This document shows positions 1-7,097 of a stretch of 21,047 nt of DNA, piece by piece. The stretch is from Bacteroidales bacterium UBA3856 (GTDB lineage Bacteria > Bacteroidota > Bacteroidia > Bacteroidales > UBA932): the NCBI GenBank assembly GCA_002392525.1, contig DGHE01000106.1:1-21047 (forward strand). Direction: 5' to 3'. The number at the start of each line of letters is the position of its first letter. The stretch's first letter is position 1. A model generated the notes under the pieces. It saw only the letters and a list, made by a program, of their open reading frames with translations, was not told the origin of the DNA and searched no databases. A program made the translations under genes and the position numbers.

Positions 1-586
1 CGATGTTGCGGTATTTGAGCTTGGCAATAATATACTGGATGTCTTCCACGGCGATGGGGTCTACTCCGGCGAAGGGCTCGTCCAGCAGGATGAACTTGGG
101 GTCTACGGCAAGGGCACGGGCAATCTCGCAGCGGCGGCGCTCACCACCGCTGAGCTGGATGCCCAGGGATTTGCGCACCTTGGAAAGGTTGAACTCGTCG
201 ATGAGCTGCTCCATGCGCGCCACGCGCTGCTCCTTGGTCATGTCCTTCGTGCTCCGGGACACTTCCATCACGGAAAGGATATTGTCTTCCACGCTCATCC
301 TACGGAACACGGATGCTTCCTGCGGCAAGTAGCCGATACCCTTCTGGGCACGCTGATACATGGGCAGGTTAGTCACCTCCACGGTGCTGCCGTCGTCGTA
401 GTCCAGGAAAATCTGGCCGCCGTTGGGTTTGACCTGACCGGTAATCATATAGAAGCTGGTGGTTTTACCGGCGCCGTTGGGGCCCAGGAATCCCACAATC
501 TCTCCCTGCTGCACTTCCATGGAAACGCCCTTCACGACCGTGCGGACGCCGTATTTTTTCACCAGTTTTTCTGCCCTTAATTTCAT
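1..586 (-). CDS. lptB: LPS export ABC transporter ATP-binding protein LptB (3' end cut by window)
   Basis: ATPase that powers lipopolysaccharide transport from the inner membrane to the outer membrane as part of LptB2FG. Reading from the ATG at 586 gives 195 residues with no stop before the window edge. The Walker A motif GPNGAGKTT lies near residues 35-43, the ABC signature LSGGERRR near 143-150, and Walker [14 protein letters not shown] near 163-175. The last residues seen (KLKYRNI) lie just before the place where the switch His of LptB is normally found, so roughly the last 45-50 residues are missing. The opening [13 protein letters not shown] and the [15 protein letters not shown] block are typical of LptB rather than of a generic ABC ATPase. 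It starts 5 bases after the dnaX stop, so the two genes are probably co-transcribed. Identity is secure from family motifs; only the C-terminus is unseen. Confidence 0.95.
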   Translation of the reverse strand, partial: MKLRAEKLVKKYGVRTVVKGVSMEVQQGEIVGFLGPNGAGKTTSFYMITGQVKPNGGQIFLDYDDGSTVEVTNLPMYQRAQKGIGYLPQEASVFRRMSVEDNILSVMEVSRSTKDMTKEQRVARMEQLIDEFNLSKVRKSLGIQLSGGERRRCEIARALAVDPKFILLDEPFAGVDPIAVEDIQYIIAKLKYRNI

Positions 587-591
587 ACGCT

Positions 592-2280
592 TTACTTTGT
601 ATCAAGTCCCATGGCGGCGACAAATTCGCGCACCGCGGGTTCTTTGTCCATTAAATCCTTGGCCTTTTCCTCCGGCATATAGGGAACTTTCTCCACTTCT
701 TCCATGGGCATGACCGACACTTCTACATTGATGCGGCTGCAGCTGGTGAGCTCACGGAGCTTGTTTTCCAGCTCACGCAGCATCTTTTCCACAATCCACT
801 GCCGCTGGGACTCGTTGGTCACGAAGAACTCCACTACCTTGAGGTTGTTTTCCTCCCTCACCTCCACTTTTCCGCTCTGCAGCATGCTGGCAAGGCGCGG
901 CTTGGAACCGTACTGGCCCGCCATCTCCTTCCACTTGAGAACGAGGACTTCGTCCTCCGGAAGAGCCGATGTCTCTACGGCCGATGCCACCTGTTCCACC
1001 TCCTTGGGCTTTTCTTCCATGATGGCACTCATGGAGAGGGCCGACCCGGTCTTGGCGGCACGGCGCCGCGCGGGGGCGGCTGGGGCCGGAGCCGGAGCGG
1101 GAGCGGCAACAGGAGCCGGAGTGACTACAGGGGCAGGAGCTGCTGCGGGGGCCGCCACAGGGGCCGCTACAGGCTTATCGGAGGGCTTACCCATAATGTA
1201 GCTGAGCTTCATGAGGGCGAACTCGATATGCAGGCGGGGATTCACGGCTGCCTTGTAACCGGTTTCGCAGGAAGTCGTGATGCTCAGGGCCTCAAACAGG
1301 AACTGATTGGAGCACTTGGCTGCCTGGGCGGCGTATTCTGCCTTGAGGGAGTCCGGGAGTTCCAGAAGGGGCTCCAGACCGCCGGTCTTGGCTACTACGA
1401 GGTTCCGAAGATGCGTGGAGAGGGAACCCACAAAGTGAAGCGCATTGAAGCCCTTGGCCAGAATCTTATCGAAGGTAAGGAACGCGCTGGCATAGTCTCC
1501 CGTGAGGAAATTCTCTACCAGGGAGAAGCAGAACTCGTAGTCCAGTACATTGAGGTTCCGGATTACGTCTTCATATTTGACGTCCTTGCCGCAGAAGGCC
1601 ACCGTCTGGTCAAAGATGGTGAGGGCGTCACGCATGGCACCATCGGCCTTGGAAGCAATGACATGGAGGGATTTGTCGTCTATGGTAATGCCTTCCTTGG
1701 CTGCAATGCCCTGGAGGTTCCGCACCATGTCCGGGATAGAGATGCGGTTGAAGTCGTAGGTTTGGCATCGGCTGAGGATGGTGGGAAGGATCTTGTGTTT
1801 CTCCGTGGTGGCCAGGATGAAGATAGCGTGTGCCGGGGGTTCTTCCAGGGTTTTGAGGAAGGCGTTGAAGGCGGCCTGCGAGAGCATGTGCACCTCATCG
1901 ATGATATACACGCTGTACTTCCCTACCTGGGGCGGCACCTGTACCTGCTCCATGAGTGTCTTGATATCCTCCACGCTGTTGTTGGAAGCGGCATCCAGTT
2001 CATGGATGCAGTAGCTGCGGCCTTCCTGGAACGATACGCAGGACTCGCACTCGCCGCAGGGCTCCATTTCGGGGCCCGGGTTGGCGCAGTTGATCATCTT
2101 GGCAAAGATACGGGCCGTAGTGGTTTTACCCACGCCGCGCGGACCGCAAAACAGATACGCATGTGCAAGCTGCCCCCTCCGGATGGAATTGGACAGCGTG
2201 CGTGCGATGGTATCCTGGCCGATGAGCGTTTCGAAGGAGTCCGGCCTGTACTTCCTGGCAGATACGATATAGTCACTCAT
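592..2280 (-). CDS. dnaX: DNA polymerase III subunits gamma/tau
   Basis: Clamp-loader ATPase subunit of the replicative polymerase. The 562-residue protein shows the AAA+ core in order: Walker A GPRGVGKT (46-53), a four-Cys zinc module (Cys65, 75, 78, 81), Walker B with IIDEVHM (126-132), sensor 1 ILATTE (about 155-160), the SRC arginine-finger motif (170-172), and a sensor-2-like GAMRDAL (214-220). A low-complexity Ala/Pro linker (about 367-410) joins it to a tau-like C-terminal part. I saw no clear A-rich slippery site in the linker region, so there is no support for a frameshifted gamma product. The start [13 protein letters not shown] matches the usual DnaX N-terminus. The ATG lies 6 bases from a promoter -7 box, which implies almost no 5' leader. 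The region is GC-rich: one row counted by hand, 2041-2100, is about 65% GC, unlike the AT-richer island upstream. Confidence 0.97.
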   Translation of the reverse strand: MSDYIVSARKYRPDSFETLIGQDTIARTLSNSIRRGQLAHAYLFCGPRGVGKTTTARIFAKMINCANPGPEMEPCGECESCVSFQEGRSYCIHELDAASNNSVEDIKTLMEQVQVPPQVGKYSVYIIDEVHMLSQAAFNAFLKTLEEPPAHAIFILATTEKHKILPTILSRCQTYDFNRISIPDMVRNLQGIAAKEGITIDDKSLHVIASKADGAMRDALTIFDQTVAFCGKDVKYEDVIRNLNVLDYEFCFSLVENFLTGDYASAFLTFDKILAKGFNALHFVGSLSTHLRNLVVAKTGGLEPLLELPDSLKAEYAAQAAKCSNQFLFEALSITTSCETGYKAAVNPRLHIEFALMKLSYIMGKPSDKPVAAPVAAPAAAPAPVVTPAPVAAPAPAPAPAAPARRRAAKTGSALSMSAIMEEKPKEVEQVASAVETSALPEDEVLVLKWKEMAGQYGSKPRLASMLQSGKVEVREENNLKVVEFFVTNESQRQWIVEKMLRELENKLRELTSCSRINVEVSVMPMEEVEKVPYMPEEKAKDLMDKEPAVREFVAAMGLDTK

Positions 2281-2286
2281 AGACTA

Positions 2287-2294
2287 CAAAGATA
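2287..2294 (-). promoter_or_regulatory. Bacteroidetes -7 promoter box for dnaX
   Basis: The minus strand reads TATCTTTG, a perfect match to the TAnnTTTG consensus, 6 bases before the dnaX ATG. I do not see a TTTG -33 box 19-21 bases upstream, so it is a half-match. If used, transcription would begin at or within a couple of bases of the start codon. Confidence 0.6.
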
Positions 2295-2301
2295 CAAAAA
2301 A

Positions 2302-2394
2302 AATCACTGTTTCTCCGGGAGCGCCATTCTTCATTCCGCGCCCGTTTCACACAGCATTGAGCCCTCCCGGAGACGTATAGCAATCACTGCTTCT
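2302..2394. repeat. Intergenic repeat unit: hairpin arms inside 13-bp direct repeats
   Basis: Between dnaX and the XRE gene, a 10-bp perfect inverted repeat (TCTCCGGGAG at 2312-2321, its complement at 2364-2373) surrounds a 42-base loop. The unit is bracketed by a 13-bp direct repeat that differs at one base (2302-2314 and 2382-2394; AATCACTG[TC]TTCT). The right copy overlaps the end of the XRE gene, including its stop. A run of eight A (2296-2303), read as T on the minus strand, follows the hairpin after 8 bases, so it could weakly serve as a terminator for the XRE gene. The segment 2343-2381 resembles 3427-3465 (28 of 39 positions by hand). This suggests a small mobile or REP-like repeat, but that is inference. 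Confidence 0.55.
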
Positions 2395-2824
2395 TTTTGG
2401 GCCCTTTCTTCTTCCTGGGAGCATAGCCCGATACCACTTGCTTTGTCTTTATCTCTATTTGAGAGGCGGGGTCCAGTCCCGGATCATTAAGAACACCCGG
2501 AGAATTTATAACACTCTGAAAGTCCAGAACATGCCCCAGCAAATCAATCTGGAGCGCTGCTTCGAGTTTGGCCATAGTCTCAAGAGTCATGTTGACGCGT
2601 CCGTTCAGAAGGACAGAAACATGTTGCTGCGAACAATCCATTGCCTCTGCGAGTTGCTTTTGTGTCATCCCCAATTCTGCCATTCGTTTCCTTACCAGAA
2701 TAGCAATGGCATAGGAATACTTGAGCCACAGCCAATTATCCCTGTTGTATTGTGCAAACTCTCGCCACTTGGACGGTGTTTCACTTTGATGGTTTTTCAT
2801 GAAATCTATTGCATCCATCATCAT
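2384..2824 (-). CDS. XRE-family HTH protein, HigA-like putative antitoxin
   Basis: A 146-residue DNA-binding protein. The N-terminal arm carries TPSKWREFAQYNRDNWLWL (about 17-34), and an XRE/Cro-type helix-turn-helix runs from about 43 to 96 (MTQKQLAEAMDCSQQHVSVLLNGR..MTLETMAKLEAAL). A tail rich in Lys ends in PRKKKGPKKKQ. The first ATG overlaps the TGA of the preceding gene by 4 bases (ATGA), so the two are translationally coupled, with the toxin-like gene first as in higBA. The next two codons are also ATG, so the exact start may shift by one or two residues. From memory, similar XRE proteins paired with a partner of about 180 residues are common in Bacteroidales. The likely role is neutralising the upstream protein and repressing the shared promoter; this rests on gene order and the HTH, not on any direct evidence here. 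Confidence 0.8.
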   Translation of the reverse strand: MMMDAIDFMKNHQSETPSKWREFAQYNRDNWLWLKYSYAIAILVRKRMAELGMTQKQLAEAMDCSQQHVSVLLNGRVNMTLETMAKLEAALQIDLLGHVLDFQSVINSPGVLNDPGLDPASQIEIKTKQVVSGYAPRKKKGPKKKQ

Positions 2825-3369
2825 TCGTTATTAAACAATTCTTTGGCGCCAGAATAATCAGCAACGCCTTGCTCTATCAAATAATTCCTTACTTCCTCCA
2901 GCCTGTTCAGCTCACGGATTGTGTGCTCCCTTTCCTTCATAGTACGGGTTAGTTTAATTGCCCCACCTGTTATGAGAAAAGCACTATCATCCAGTTTTAT
3001 CGCATACAGCCTAAGCCAGGATGCATGATTCGACTGTCGAAAGCCCTTTGCTTTTTCCTTACCCAACACCATTTCTGTTGACCTATAGTTCTCCAAAGGC
3101 CTAAAAAGTGAATTTAAGTCCCTCTCTGGAGAGAGATCCAGAATGACACTATGAAGTTGAATAGCATCTGAGATGGTGTCAAATATTGCTTGATCCAAAT
3201 CGGTGATATGAAAGTAACTGCTCAAGTCACCTGCATGAGAAACGAAGAACTCACGAAGCCAGTTATAGTCTACCCAGTTATGCAACGAATGATAAAGAAT
3301 AATATCATCCATTCCATCATAACGGACAGCCCAAAGCCTTTCGTCTTCTGTAATCTTATCGAATCTCAT
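2821..3369 (-). CDS. HigB/Gp49-like putative toxin with N-terminal extension
   Basis: A 182-residue protein from the ATG at 3369. Its C-terminal half reads LRLYAIKLDDSAFLITGGAIKL, then TRTMKEREHTIRELNRLEEV. This parallels the Gp49/HigB pattern of the RelE superfamily (a basic LRLY strand, a hydrophobic strand, K-x-T-x-x-M/T, then a helix with E and R spaced along it). The N-terminal ~100 residues (MRFDKITEDERLWAVRYDG...) are longer than in classic HigB and of unknown role. I recall close relatives in Bacteroidales beginning M-x-FDKI..., which supports this start. A longer frame reaching 3522 would run through the promoter and repeats and is rejected. The gene is AT-richer than its neighbours (row 3241-3300 is about 38% GC by hand), hinting at acquisition. 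The toxin call is inference from motif and pairing. Confidence 0.7.
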   Translation of the reverse strand: MRFDKITEDERLWAVRYDGMDDIILYHSLHNWVDYNWLREFFVSHAGDLSSYFHITDLDQAIFDTISDAIQLHSVILDLSPERDLNSLFRPLENYRSTEMVLGKEKAKGFRQSNHASWLRLYAIKLDDSAFLITGGAIKLTRTMKEREHTIRELNRLEEVRNYLIEQGVADYSGAKELFNNE

Positions 3370-3374
3370 ACTTA

Positions 3375-3405
3375 CAAAGATAATACAATTTTTAGAATGT
3401 ACAAA
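3375..3405 (-). promoter_or_regulatory. Bacteroidetes-type promoter of the toxin-antitoxin-like pair
   Basis: On the minus strand a TTTG -33 box (3402-3405) is followed after exactly 19 bases by TATCTTTG (3375-3382), a full match to TTTG-N19-TAnnTTTG. The ATG at 3369 lies only 5 bases past the -7 box, so the transcript is predicted to be leaderless or nearly so. Confidence 0.75.
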
Positions 3406-3416
3406 TTTTAATTTGT
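3401..3416. promoter_or_regulatory. Palindrome over the -33 box, candidate operator
   Basis: ACAAATT-TT-AATTTGT is a perfect 7-bp palindrome with a 2-base centre covering the -33 box. A smaller one, GTGT-TT-ACAC, adjoins it at 3415-3424. The position fits autorepression by the XRE partner, as in other HigA-type modules, but binding is inferred. Confidence 0.45.
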
Positions 3417-3426
3417 GTTTACACGA

Positions 3427-3465
3427 CGTTTTGCATGGCAATGAGCCCTCTTGCAAACCTATAAC
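3427..3465. repeat. Imperfect direct repeat flanking the toxin-antitoxin-like island (partner 2343-2381)
   Basis: Aligned without gaps to 2343-2381, 28 of 39 positions agree, including TGAGCCCTC (9 in a row), CGTTT at the left end and TATA near the right end. Most differences are transitions. The two copies lie on either side of the two-gene module in the same orientation. Confidence 0.55.
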
Positions 3466-3545
3466 GCGAAAAAGTCCCAAAAGTGCGTTACACGTCCTCC
3501 TCAACCGGGACCTGTAACGCACTTTCCCGGGAAAAACGCGTTATA
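3460..3545. repeat. Nested inverted repeats upstream of the toxin-like gene
   Basis: The inner pair has 13-bp perfect arms (AAAGTGCGTTACA at 3480-3492; complement at 3513-3525) with a 20-base loop. The outer pair has 9-bp perfect arms (TATAACGCG at 3460-3468; complement at 3537-3545). Together they form four copies of a GCGTTA(C/T)A-type motif in alternating orientation (3460-3468, 3485-3492, 3513-3520, 3538-3545). They lie in the 263-base gap 3370-3632, which holds no convincing gene; the rest of the gap is the promoter and the operon terminator. Confidence 0.65.
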
Positions 3546-3579
3546 CGTCTGCGGGAAAGGCCATACGACATAAGAAATC

Positions 3580-3611
3580 AAAAAAGAAGCGCCCCGGAAA
3601 GAGGACGCTTC
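3580..3611 (-). terminator. Rho-independent terminator of the SusCD/protease operon
   Basis: On the minus strand GAAGCG (3611-3606) pairs with CGCTTC (3591-3586), with two further G-C pairs after a mismatch, and is followed at once by six T (3585-3580). It starts 21 bases past the stop of the last operon gene. Confidence 0.75.
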
Positions 3612-3632
3612 AATTAGAAGATAGAGTTCTGA

Positions 3633-6600
3633 TTACTTCTTCAAAGAAATGCTTTTCTTGGCAGCCTGTTTTTCTTTCACAACAGGTTTCAGATTATCAG
3701 CGATGGAGAAGCTCGTAGGAACTGCCTCATAATGTTCAATTGCGGTCTTGCCGACACTGTTCGGGACAGAAGTGGGCTCGCCAACAACTCTCTTCCATGT
3801 TCCAGGCAGGAAGTTGAAAGGAGTCACTCGATTATTATTCTGTGTGAAGAAAATAACTGCAATAGAACAAAGCCCCGGTCCATTCACATTATAAGTGGTA
3901 CCTTCAACCTTTGCTTCATTATCAGAAGAAAGTGATGCAGTAAACAACTTGCTACCAGCAGAAATGCCAATACCATAATAACCAGGATCATATCCGGAGT
4001 CGGGGCCCAGATAAATGTTACCGGTGAGAAGGCAATTCAGAGTGGTCTTCTCAGCAAGAACAGACAAGCTATTGTCTTCTTCACTGAAGTAACCTGTAAT
4101 GGGGAATGTACCGAACTGTGCACCGTACTGATCGGTAGTATTGCACAGGTTTTCGACTGAATAACTCGCACCGGCTACCTTCTCTTTAATCGAGACAACT
4201 GCCATCAAAGAATCGGCAACATTAACACCGGTAGTATAGAAGCCCCAATCGCCAAGCCACTTGTTGTATTCCTCGGAGACCTTAATCTCCTCGAGTGTAC
4301 TAGGAAGCGATACAATAGAGCCGTTGGTCAGCATATAGCCTTTATATTGACCAGAGGTAATAATCTCCGTGTATGCAAATCCAACGAGAGACCCGGACCT
4401 ATACTTATTCTCGAAGGAACCAGGAACCAGATCGATGGTTCCATCGGGCAACTTAGCACCAGTGAAAATACGAGTAGGTTCGTCAGCATCTACAGGATAA
4501 TTCGTCTCAGAAGGATAACTAGCGCTATAATAGTAGAATCCTGAGAGATAATAATCCAGAGGACCGTACGTGGTATGATTGCCCGTATTCTCGAGTTTCT
4601 GCTCATCAACATACATAACACCGGCCTCGCTATCGTAGTATGCTAGAGCGGCGCCATACTTTTCAACACCAGGAGCAGAGAAGTAATAGGAAACACCCTC
4701 TTCGTTCTGGGTAATTTCCACAAGTTCTCCACCTGCATTCCACTTGCCCAGGAAATCAGAATAGTCAGCATGCACATGCGGATCTACCTTCTCGAATTCG
4801 ACATAGGCATATTTTCCGCTGACAAAACCATCCTCATTCAAGCCAACGGCCAAGGCGACATACTCACCATAGTCAAGCCTGTCACTCTCGAATTCATAAC
4901 TATCCTTTGTAGCGTCATCATCAATCGTATCGCGGTAATAGTAGAACCAGTACTGAACAATTTCAGAGATAGAGAGTGAGTTGGCAATTACAGCATCTTC
5001 AAGAGTTCCTTCGATCTTTGACTTAGAAATAATGATAAGCTTGTAATTGAAATAATAATCGTCAGAACCGGCAGCAACCGTATTTTTAACAATGTCAGAG
5101 CCATTCACTTCACCTTCGTAGCTGAGGGTCCAGTTGGCATTGGGAGCGAAAGTAACTTCCTCGACCGAATTGACAATGAAATCGACATAGGAATCCTCCG
5201 TGAATTCATCATTCTCATCATAACCCACATAAGAGCCAACGGTATAACCCTTAGCAGTGACATACTTGCCCACAAGAGGTTCGAGGTCAAGAGTCAGAGG
5301 AGTCTCAAAAGCAATATTCGGGAAAGAAGTCGAATAGTTGGCAACATCCAGATAGTAACCAGCATCGCCTTTCTTCAGGAGGCCGGTGACACCGGAATTG
5401 ATGGACTGGTAAGCGGAATTGCCGGAATGGTAAGTATAGTGATAACGCATCGGATACACGGAGAGATCGGGAATCTCACCCTGATAATCGTCATCCACTA
5501 CTTCGCCCTTGCTGGCATCAACATACGTGACGACCGTCTTTTCATTGGTCTGCTTTACACCCTTGAAGCTAACCAGATCGCCACGTTCTACAGCGGGGTT
5601 CACACCAAGGTACACATAGATATAGCCACCGTTCTCGTCGGCGACAAGAACGCCTTCCTTGGAAGCGGCCAGAACAATAGCGCCATTGGCGGCGACTTCG
5701 GTTCCATCTTCCAGAGCACGGATAGAGGCCAGATCGGTAGCCACTTCTGAAGACGGCTGCTGAACCACCGTGAACTCTTCAATCTTGTCACCGGTGTTGC
5801 GGTCGTTAATGGTCACGGTACCCACGCGATAGGCGCCAGTCTTGTTCTCGGCGGCGACAATCGTAAGCTTGTCGGTATGGGTGGCCTTGGTCTCAACGAC
5901 GGACAGCCAGGAAGCAGCTTCGTCATTGACATTCACATTGTACTCCTTGTTGGTGGTCACGGTGAGTTCGAACTCACCACCGGCGGCGGGAGCCTGAGCG
6001 GAGACGTCGGCCACAGCGGCGATTTCACCCTTTTCGAGGGAGATCACCTTGATGTTGGACTTGCCCTTGTTGTTGTCGGCGAAGACGAACACCTTGCCTT
6101 CAATCTTAGCAGGCTCGGTAGCCTCGGGGTCGGCAGCAGGGACGCCAATCAAAATATAACCGCTAACGGCATCGACGGCAGCAATCTTAGCGGTGATGCC
6201 GGCGCTAGCGCTGAGGACATCAACAGTCACCTCATCGGTAGAGGAAACGCCCTGCACAGCATATGCCAGATGAATGGTCTCACCGGCGTTGATACCCACA
6301 GAATTGAGGAAACCATCGTACGTAATCTTCAGGGAGAAGGTCTTCTCCTTGGGGATCTGGACCTCGGTCTCGCCCACGACCAGGACGATGTAATCCTCGG
6401 TGGACTTATTATCGTCAATATAAGCGGAGGTGAAGGCAGAGCCGTCGATCACGCTGAAGCCGAGGGGTTTCCAGGTTTCACCGTTATCGTAGGAAACGAT
6501 GACCTTTCCCTCGGAGCTGGTGCCGAACAGAGGAGTGATGCCATCTTTACCATCGGCACCGTCCTCACCTTTGTCACCCTGGTCACCCTGGTCACCCTTG

Positions 6601-7061
6601 TCACCTTTGTCACCTTTATCACCCTTGTCACCCTTTCCGGTAACAGGAATAGGATTGCCCTCGCCGTCTTTGAGGAGCTCTCCATTGACAGTCCAATAGT
6701 AGATACCATCCTCACCCTTGGTGATGCTCACCTCGGGAGCCTCGGCATCCAGACCGTCCTTACCGTCCTTACCATCCTTAATGGTAGCTTCGGTACCGTC
6801 GGAAAAACGGATCGTGTACTCACCATCACCTTCCACGATGGAGGAAATGGTAAGCTTCTTATTCAGAGCATTCACCAGGTTCTCCAGACCGGGGACGGTT
6901 TCCTTGTTGAGTTTCTCCACTGCTTGCTCAAGGGCGGTAACCCGCTTGTCCAGACCGTCCACCTTCTCTTTGAGGCCGGAGAGGTCTGCTTCCTTGGCGC
7001 AGCCAACTGCCACGAGCGCAACCAGCGCGGTGAGCAGCACAGTCCAAATGGATTTTTTCAT
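3633..7061 (-). CDS. Large surface lipoprotein: coiled coil, DUF4988-like, collagen-like run, BACON, OB-like and GxW modules
   Basis: A 1142-residue predicted lipoprotein, last gene of the operon. The lipobox AVG-C gives Cys21, followed by AKE. In order: a heptad-rich coiled coil (about 24-70); a DUF4988-like region with YYWTVNGELLKD (about 75-200) that contains ten Gly-x-y triplets (144-173, Asp/Lys/Gln-rich); a linker; a BACON-like domain (about 345-436, ending TVVQQ); a region resembling OB-like DUF5689 (about 440-525); a beta-rich region; a fibronectin-III-like stretch (about 640-757); then two modules opening YSDFLGKW (767-774) and YNKWLGDW (932-939). The tail is Lys-rich. It is separated by 36 bases from the barrel gene. 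Its C-terminal architecture mirrors the first, truncated gene of the operon. The 3' part is AT-richer than the 5' part (37-38% versus about 57% GC in rows counted by hand). The probable role is a stalked surface binding protein; its ligand is unknown. Confidence 0.85.
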   Translation of the reverse strand: MKKSIWTVLLTALVALVAVGCAKEADLSGLKEKVDGLDKRVTALEQAVEKLNKETVPGLENLVNALNKKLTISSIVEGDGEYTIRFSDGTEATIKDGKDGKDGLDAEAPEVSITKGEDGIYYWTVNGELLKDGEGNPIPVTGKGDKGDKGDKGDKGDQGDQGDKGEDGADGKDGITPLFGTSSEGKVIVSYDNGETWKPLGFSVIDGSAFTSAYIDDNKSTEDYIVLVVGETEVQIPKEKTFSLKITYDGFLNSVGINAGETIHLAYAVQGVSSTDEVTVDVLSASAGITAKIAAVDAVSGYILIGVPAADPEATEPAKIEGKVFVFADNNKGKSNIKVISLEKGEIAAVADVSAQAPAAGGEFELTVTTNKEYNVNVNDEAASWLSVVETKATHTDKLTIVAAENKTGAYRVGTVTINDRNTGDKIEEFTVVQQPSSEVATDLASIRALEDGTEVAANGAIVLAASKEGVLVADENGGYIYVYLGVNPAVERGDLVSFKGVKQTNEKTVVTYVDASKGEVVDDDYQGEIPDLSVYPMRYHYTYHSGNSAYQSINSGVTGLLKKGDAGYYLDVANYSTSFPNIAFETPLTLDLEPLVGKYVTAKGYTVGSYVGYDENDEFTEDSYVDFIVNSVEEVTFAPNANWTLSYEGEVNGSDIVKNTVAAGSDDYYFNYKLIIISKSKIEGTLEDAVIANSLSISEIVQYWFYYYRDTIDDDATKDSYEFESDRLDYGEYVALAVGLNEDGFVSGKYAYVEFEKVDPHVHADYSDFLGKWNAGGELVEITQNEEGVSYYFSAPGVEKYGAALAYYDSEAGVMYVDEQKLENTGNHTTYGPLDYYLSGFYYYSASYPSETNYPVDADEPTRIFTGAKLPDGTIDLVPGSFENKYRSGSLVGFAYTEIITSGQYKGYMLTNGSIVSLPSTLEEIKVSEEYNKWLGDWGFYTTGVNVADSLMAVVSIKEKVAGASYSVENLCNTTDQYGAQFGTFPITGYFSEEDNSLSVLAEKTTLNCLLTGNIYLGPDSGYDPGYYGIGISAGSKLFTASLSSDNEAKVEGTTYNVNGPGLCSIAVIFFTQNNNRVTPFNFLPGTWKRVVGEPTSVPNSVGKTAIEHYEAVPTSFSIADNLKPVVKEKQAAKKSISLKK
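6571..6633 (-). repeat. Tandem 9-bp repeats coding for the collagen-like run
   Basis: Seven consecutive 9-base units of form T(T/G)(G/A)TCACC(C/T) on the plus strand. On the coding strand each 9-base unit is three codons of the GDK/GDQ triplet pattern. A degenerate unit adjoins at 6562-6570. Such runs are prone to copy-number change. Confidence 0.85.
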
Positions 7062-7097
7062 AACTGTAATATTTTTGGGTTAATAATTAATAATCGG

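Noticed and set aside
1010..1180. Programmed frameshift site for a short DnaX product
   Set aside because: No A-rich slippery heptamer with a following stem was seen in or near the Ala/Pro linker.
2296..2373. Strong terminator downstream of the XRE gene
   Set aside because: The 42-base loop and the 8-base gap before the T tract make it a poor intrinsic terminator; kept only as a possibility within the repeat entry.
1228..2490. Open frame of 420 codons on the plus strand
   Set aside because: Antisense to dnaX and its upstream region; no motif.
3370..3522. 51-residue N-terminal extension of the HigB-like frame
   Set aside because: It would run through the promoter, palindromes and inverted repeats, and is not signal-like; the ATG at 3369 fits the promoter and the remembered family start.
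3460..3560. Possible CRISPR array
   Set aside because: Motif copies alternate in orientation and spacing is uneven; there are no identical direct repeats with regular spacers and no cas gene.
6571..6633. Tandem repeats as a regulatory or CRISPR feature
   Set aside because: The repeats are in frame and code the Gly-x-y run of the lipoprotein.
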